Assembly: GCA_030039975.1 (NCBI GenBank)
Contig: JASHUO010000120.1
Span: 1-8,413, forward strand
Source of the DNA: Alphaproteobacteria bacterium
Lineage (GTDB): Bacteria; Pseudomonadota; Alphaproteobacteria; ATCC43930; CGMCC-115725
Length of the DNA: 8,413 nucleotides
Direction of reading: 5' to 3'
In this document: one piece after another, positions 5,404 to 8,413 of the stretch
Layout: every line of letters starts with the position of its first letter
Numbering within the stretch: position 1 is the stretch's first letter
Made by a program: the position numbers and the translations under genes
The notes under the pieces: generated by a model
Databases searched by the model: none
Seen by the model: the letters and a program-made list of their open reading frames with translations, nothing else
Told to the model about the DNA's origin: nothing

Positions 5404-7584
5404 ATGATCCTGCGGCGCCTGGTCGCCCGTCTCGGCCTCATCGCTTGCCTGCTGCTCGCGCTCGTCCCGGCGGCGATGGCGGCTGCGCCCGCGCCCGCTG
5501 CCGCGGCGCCTCAGGCCGCGCCGGCGCCGGTCTCGGCGGACGAGCTGCAGCGCCTCGTCGACACGCTGCAGAACGACCAGCAGCGCTCTCAGCTCGTCGC
5601 GCAGCTGCAGGCGCTCATCGCCGCCCAGCGCGGCATCGAGGCGCAGCAGCCGCCGGCGGCGCCTGCCGGCTGGCTCGACACGCTGTCGGCCAATGTCGAT
5701 GCGATCAGCGCCGAGATTCTCGCCGCCGCTGCCGTGGTGCTGGACGCGCCCTCGCTCATCAACTGGCTCGAGGGCCAGGCGAGCGACAGCCATGCCCGCG
5801 CGCGCTGGCTTGCCATTGGCCTCCGGCTCGGCATCATTCTCGGCGCCGCCATCATCGGCGAATGGCTCGTCCGCCTGCTGCTGCGGCGCCCGCGGGCGCG
5901 GCTTGCGGCACGCTCCAGCGATGCGCGCCTGGCCCAGCTCGTGCTGATGCTCGCCCTGTTCGTGGTCGAGGCGCTGCCAGTCATCGCCTTCGCCATCGTC
6001 GCTTACACCGTGCTGCCGCTGGTACAGCCGCGCTCCTGGGCGACCAGCGCGCAAGTCGCCGACGTCGTCATCCAAGCGAGCTTGACCGCGCGCCTCATCC
6101 TTGCCGCCGCCAATGTCGCGCTGCTCTCGGCGCCGGCAACGGCGCTCTATCCGCTCGGCGAGGAGACGCGCAACTATCTCTATATCTGGGTCCGTCGCTT
6201 CACCAACTGGTCGGTCTATGGCCTCGCGCTGGCGGGCGTGACCTGGTGGCTCGGGATTCCCGGCGCGATCTATGCGCTGTTGCTGCGCGGCACCATGCTG
6301 GTGCTCGGCATCCTCTCGGTGATCTTCGTGCTGCAGAACCGCGTCGCCGTCGCCGAGATGCTGCGCGGCAAGCACGACGGCGGCCATGGCTGGCGCCTGT
6401 TGCGCCACCGTCTCGCCGACACCTGGCACGTGCTCGCCATTCTCTACATCGCCGGCACCTTCGGCAGCTATGTGCTGCGCATCGACGCGGGCTTTGGCTA
6501 TGTTTTCCGCGCCACGATCCTGAGCCTCGTCGTCATTCTCGCCGCCGGCATCATCGTCCGCGCGGTGCGGCGGCTGAGCGAGCGCGGCTTTGCCGTCGGC
6601 GAGGATCTGAAGCGCCGTTTTCCGACGCTCGAGCACCGCGCCAACCGCTACCTGCCGATGCTGACCGTCGCGGCGTCGGTCATTGTCTACTTCTTCGCCG
6701 CTTTGGCGCTGCTGCAGGCCTGGGGCATCGACACCTTCTCCTGGTTCGGCACGGATACCGGCCGGCGCATCAGCGGTGCCGCCGTGTCGATCGCGACGGT
6801 GCTGTTGGTCGCGCTGTTGATCTGGGAGATTTTCGGCTCGGCGATCGAGCGCTATCTGAACGGCGTCGGTGTCGACGGCAGCCGGGTCGCGCGCAGCGCG
6901 CGCACGCGCACCTTGCTGCCGCTGCTGCGCACCACCGTGCTGATCATCCTCCTCACCACGGTCGGGCTCATCGTGCTCTCCGAGCTCGGCGTCAACATCG
7001 CGCCGCTGCTCGCCGGCGCCGGCATCGCCGGCATCGCCGTGGGCTTCGGCTCGCAGGCGCTGGTCAAGGACGTCATCACCGGGCTTTTCATCCTGCTCGA
7101 GGATACGCTGGCGGTGGGCGAGATGATCGATGTCGGCAACAATCACGCCGGTATCGTCGAAGCGATCTCCGTCCGCACCATCCGCCTGCGCGACCTCTCG
7201 GGGACGCTGCACACCGTGCCGTTCAGCGACGTTTCGACGGTGCGCAACCTGACGCGCGACTACTCCTATTTCGTCGCCGATGTCGGCGTGCTCTATCGCG
7301 AGGATCCCGACCGCGTCATCGCCGTGCTGCGCGACGTCGGTGACAGCCTGCGCCGCGACCCCGACTGGGCGCCGTCGATCGTCGAGCCGCTCGAGATCTT
7401 CGGCGTCGAGCGTTTCTCCGACACCGCCGTGGTCATTCGCGCCCGGCTCAAGACCGTGCCCATGCGCCAATTCGCCATCGGACGCGAGTTCAACCGGCGC
7501 ATGAAGAAGGCGTTCGATGCAAACGGCATCGAGATGCCGGCCGGCAACCAGACCCGCTACCTGGACCCGCCAAAGGCGTCGTGA
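5404..7584 (+). CDS. MscS-family mechanosensitive ion channel, large YbiO-like type
   Basis: A 726-residue inner-membrane channel expected to open under membrane tension and release solutes during hypo-osmotic shock. An N-terminal signal peptide (MILRRLVARLGLIACLLLAL..., cleavage near AMA at 24-26) is followed by an Ala/Pro linker and a helical periplasmic segment (44-73). About eleven membrane spans follow, at roughly 134-157, 183-206, 226-243, 266-285, 290-311, 341-360, 368-388, 418-441, 459-480, 508-528 and 533-565. The last is the Gly/Ala-rich MscS pore helix, LLAGAGIAGIAVGFGSQALV at 535-554. The beta domain that lines the cytoplasmic vestibule starts at EDTLAVGEMIDVG (566-578), and the alpha/beta domain runs to about 710. 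Length and layout resemble E. coli YbiO (about 740 aa). The ATG at 5404 is chosen because the signal peptide begins there; the in-frame upstream extension to 5344 is Arg/Pro-rich. It stands alone, flanked by inverted repeats. Confidence 0.95.
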   Translation: MILRRLVARLGLIACLLLALVPAAMAAAPAPAAAAPQAAPAPVSADELQRLVDTLQNDQQRSQLVAQLQALIAAQRGIEAQQPPAAPAGWLDTLSANVDAISAEILAAAAVVLDAPSLINWLEGQASDSHARARWLAIGLRLGIILGAAIIGEWLVRLLLRRPRARLAARSSDARLAQLVLMLALFVVEALPVIAFAIVAYTVLPLVQPRSWATSAQVADVVIQASLTARLILAAANVALLSAPATALYPLGEETRNYLYIWVRRFTNWSVYGLALAGVTWWLGIPGAIYALLLRGTMLVLGILSVIFVLQNRVAVAEMLRGKHDGGHGWRLLRHRLADTWHVLAILYIAGTFGSYVLRIDAGFGYVFRATILSLVVILAAGIIVRAVRRLSERGFAVGEDLKRRFPTLEHRANRYLPMLTVAASVIVYFFAALALLQAWGIDTFSWFGTDTGRRISGAAVSIATVLLVALLIWEIFGSAIERYLNGVGVDGSRVARSARTRTLLPLLRTTVLIILLTTVGLIVLSELGVNIAPLLAGAGIAGIAVGFGSQALVKDVITGLFILLEDTLAVGEMIDVGNNHAGIVEAISVRTIRLRDLSGTLHTVPFSDVSTVRNLTRDYSYFVADVGVLYREDPDRVIAVLRDVGDSLRRDPDWAPSIVEPLEIFGVERFSDTAVVIRARLKTVPMRQFAIGREFNRRMKKAFDANGIEMPAGNQTRYLDPPKAS

Positions 7585-7598
7585 GGGCGTTCGATCCG

Positions 7599-7641
7599 GC
7601 GCCCCCTCACCCCGACCCTCTCCCGCAAGCGGGAGAGGGGG
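7599..7641 (-). repeat. Palindromic intergenic repeat, copy B (inverted relative to copy A)
   Basis: Perfect 11-bp arms, CCCTCTCCCGC at 7616-7626 and GCGGGAGAGGG at 7629-7639, meet almost without a loop, so a 9-bp stem with a GCAAGC loop is the realistic fold. Upstream is the C-rich tail CCCCCTCACCCCGA. Positions 7599-7628 are the exact reverse complement of 5240-5269. It begins 14 bases after the stop codon of the mechanosensitive channel gene, so it would form in the 3' end of that mRNA. Confidence 0.85.
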
Positions 7642-7658
7642 CTCACCGAGCGTTGCAA

Positions 7659-7720
7659 GCCCCTCTCCCGCGAAAGCGGGAGAGGGAGGGGCCCGTCGCG
7701 TAGCGATGGGAGGGTGAGGG
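7659..7720 (+). repeat. Palindromic intergenic repeat, copy C, with two hairpins
   Basis: The first hairpin has perfect 11-bp arms, CCCTCTCCCGC at 7661-7671 and GCGGGAGAGGG at 7676-7686, closed by GAAA (7672-7675), which in plus-strand RNA would be a stable GNRA-type tetraloop. The second has 8-bp arms, CCCGTCGC at 7692-7699 and GCGATGGG at 7703-7710, with one G-U pair and a GTA loop, followed by AGGGTGAGGG. It shares its main stem with copies A and B but has a different tail. It sits between the convergent channel and recX genes and could end transcription from both sides, though neither strand has a T-run. Confidence 0.8.
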
Positions 7721-7759
7721 ACCGACGAGCGAACGCGCTGCTTCGGGCAGTACTCGTTG

Positions 7760-8338
7760 CTACCCCTCGCCGCGCTCCAGCGTCGCCAGCGCTTCCGCAT
7801 CGGCCGCCGCCAGGACGCGCTGCGCCGTCTCGATGCCGAAGCCGGCGCGCGCCAGGGCGGCGAGATCTTTCTGGCGAAACCGCGCCCGCTGCTCCGGCGC
7901 GCGACAGGGGCCGAGTCGGCGGCGGCGGACAAGCGCACAGGCGGCGGCGAGCTCGCTGTCGCCCGGCTCGGCGTCGAGCGCGCTCACCGCCGCTTCGACG
8001 AGCTCGGCCTCGACGCCCTTCATCGCGAGCCGGCCGCGGATGCCATAGCGCGAGGCGCCGCGCCGCCTGAGGCTCGCCGCCTGCTGCGCCGCATAAGCGC
8101 GGTCGTCGAGCAGTCCCGAGCGGAGATAGCGCGCGACGATCTCCTCGACCAGGCGCTCGCCCTCGGCGGGATCGCTGCCATGGACGCGTGCGGCGCGCGC
8201 CACCTTGCGGCGCAGCACACGCCGCAAATTGCCGCTGGAGCTGGCGAAGCGCTCGAGATAATGCAGCGCCGCCGACTCGAGCTGCGCCGCCGTCGCCGGC
8301 TTCGGACCGCGGCGGGGCTTGTGCGGGCGCTCTTCCAT
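7760..8338 (-). CDS. recX: Regulatory protein RecX
   Basis: A 192-residue cytoplasmic protein of the RecX family, which binds RecA filaments and limits recombinase and coprotease activity. The family pattern is visible: ALHYLERFASSSGNLRRVLRRKV (24-46) as the first three-helix repeat, EEIVARYLRSGLLDDRAYAAQQAASLRRRGASRYGIRGRLAMKGV (65-109) with the hallmark Gly-Leu-Leu-Asp-Asp-x-x-Tyr-Ala, and a third repeat near 153-180 (RFRQKDLAALARAGFGIETA). The N-terminal KPRRGPKP stretch is a typical basic extension in alphaproteobacterial members. The ATG at 8338 is preceded by AGGAT at a suitable distance. recA is not adjacent, as is usual in alphaproteobacteria. The gene follows an incomplete upstream gene by 9 bases, and its 3' end faces the channel gene across the repeat cluster. 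Confidence 0.92.
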   Translation of the reverse strand: MEERPHKPRRGPKPATAAQLESAALHYLERFASSSGNLRRVLRRKVARAARVHGSDPAEGERLVEEIVARYLRSGLLDDRAYAAQQAASLRRRGASRYGIRGRLAMKGVEAELVEAAVSALDAEPGDSELAAACALVRRRRLGPCRAPEQRARFRQKDLAALARAGFGIETAQRVLAAADAEALATLERGEG

Positions 8339-8347
8339 GCGGCGATC

Positions 8348-8413
8348 CTAACCCTTCGCGCCGAGCCTGATCCAGCGCTGCAAGGCGATCGCAAACCGCC
8401 CTTGCAGCGTTGC
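8348..8413 (-). CDS. C-terminal fragment of an unidentified gene upstream of recX
   Basis: An open frame enters from the right edge on the minus strand and ends with TAG at 8350-8348, giving 21 codons that end LQRWIRLGAKG. I do not recognise the protein. It is supported as coding by an uninterrupted frame to the edge and by its position: its stop is 9 bases before the recX ATG, and the recX Shine-Dalgarno overlaps that stop, as in coupled gene pairs. An inverted repeat at 8375-8410 falls inside it. Too little sequence is present to suggest a function. Confidence 0.5.
   Translation of the reverse strand, partial: ATLQGRFAIALQRWIRLGAKG

Noticed and set aside
7599..7720. CRISPR-like or attachment-site interpretation of the repeated hairpins
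   Set aside because: There are too few copies, they differ in orientation and tail, there are no regularly sized spacers, and there are no cas, integrase or tRNA genes nearby.
5389..7938. An 849-codon open frame on the minus strand antisense to the mechanosensitive channel
   Set aside because: Its translation is dominated by Arg, Asp, Gln and Ala with no domain, and it runs through intergenic repeats and into recX. It is the usual antisense frame produced by high third-position GC opposite a real membrane protein gene.

Overview
The window looks like chromosomal DNA from a high-GC alphaproteobacterium, probably Hyphomicrobiales or Rhodospirillales. This rests on strong G/C bias at third codon positions, the style of the proteins (a cytoplasmic sulfite-oxidase-like enzyme beside an Asp-type glutathione peroxidase, RecX away from recA), and GC-rich palindromic intergenic repeats of a kind common in those orders. 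The taxon is an inference; there is no rRNA or other marker here.

Layout, left to right. (1) Minus strand, 1-1003: an ABC-2 type exporter operon, with the ATPase gene (59-1003) followed after 4 bases by the first 18 codons of a GldF-like permease that runs off the left edge. (2) 1004-1305: gene-free, holding a composite palindromic repeat. (3) Minus strand, 1306-2475: a two-gene redox operon, a cytoplasmic molybdopterin oxidoreductase followed 9 bases later by a glutathione-peroxidase-family protein. (4) Divergent from it on the plus strand, 2595-3248: a LysE-type exporter. (5) Plus strand, 3379-5196: a two-gene chemosensory cassette, a 113-residue membrane-anchored protein of unknown function and, 3 bases later, a chemoreceptor whose sensor is a histidine-bearing six-helix membrane domain. 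(6) Plus strand, 5404-7584: a large MscS-family mechanosensitive channel resembling YbiO. (7) Minus strand, 7760-8338: recX, preceded by the last 21 codons of an unidentified gene entering from the right edge.

The palindromic repeats lie only between genes. Two inverted copies with a 30-base perfect match (5240-5269 and 7599-7628) bracket the mechanosensitive channel gene. A further pair of hairpins fills the space between the convergent channel and recX genes, where they could stop transcription from both sides. No tRNA, rRNA, CRISPR array, insertion sequence, prophage or plasmid gene was seen. Most of the window is ordinary core or accessory chromosome. The least explained part is the small protein plus chemoreceptor pair, where both the sensing domain and the partner lack an obvious assigned function.
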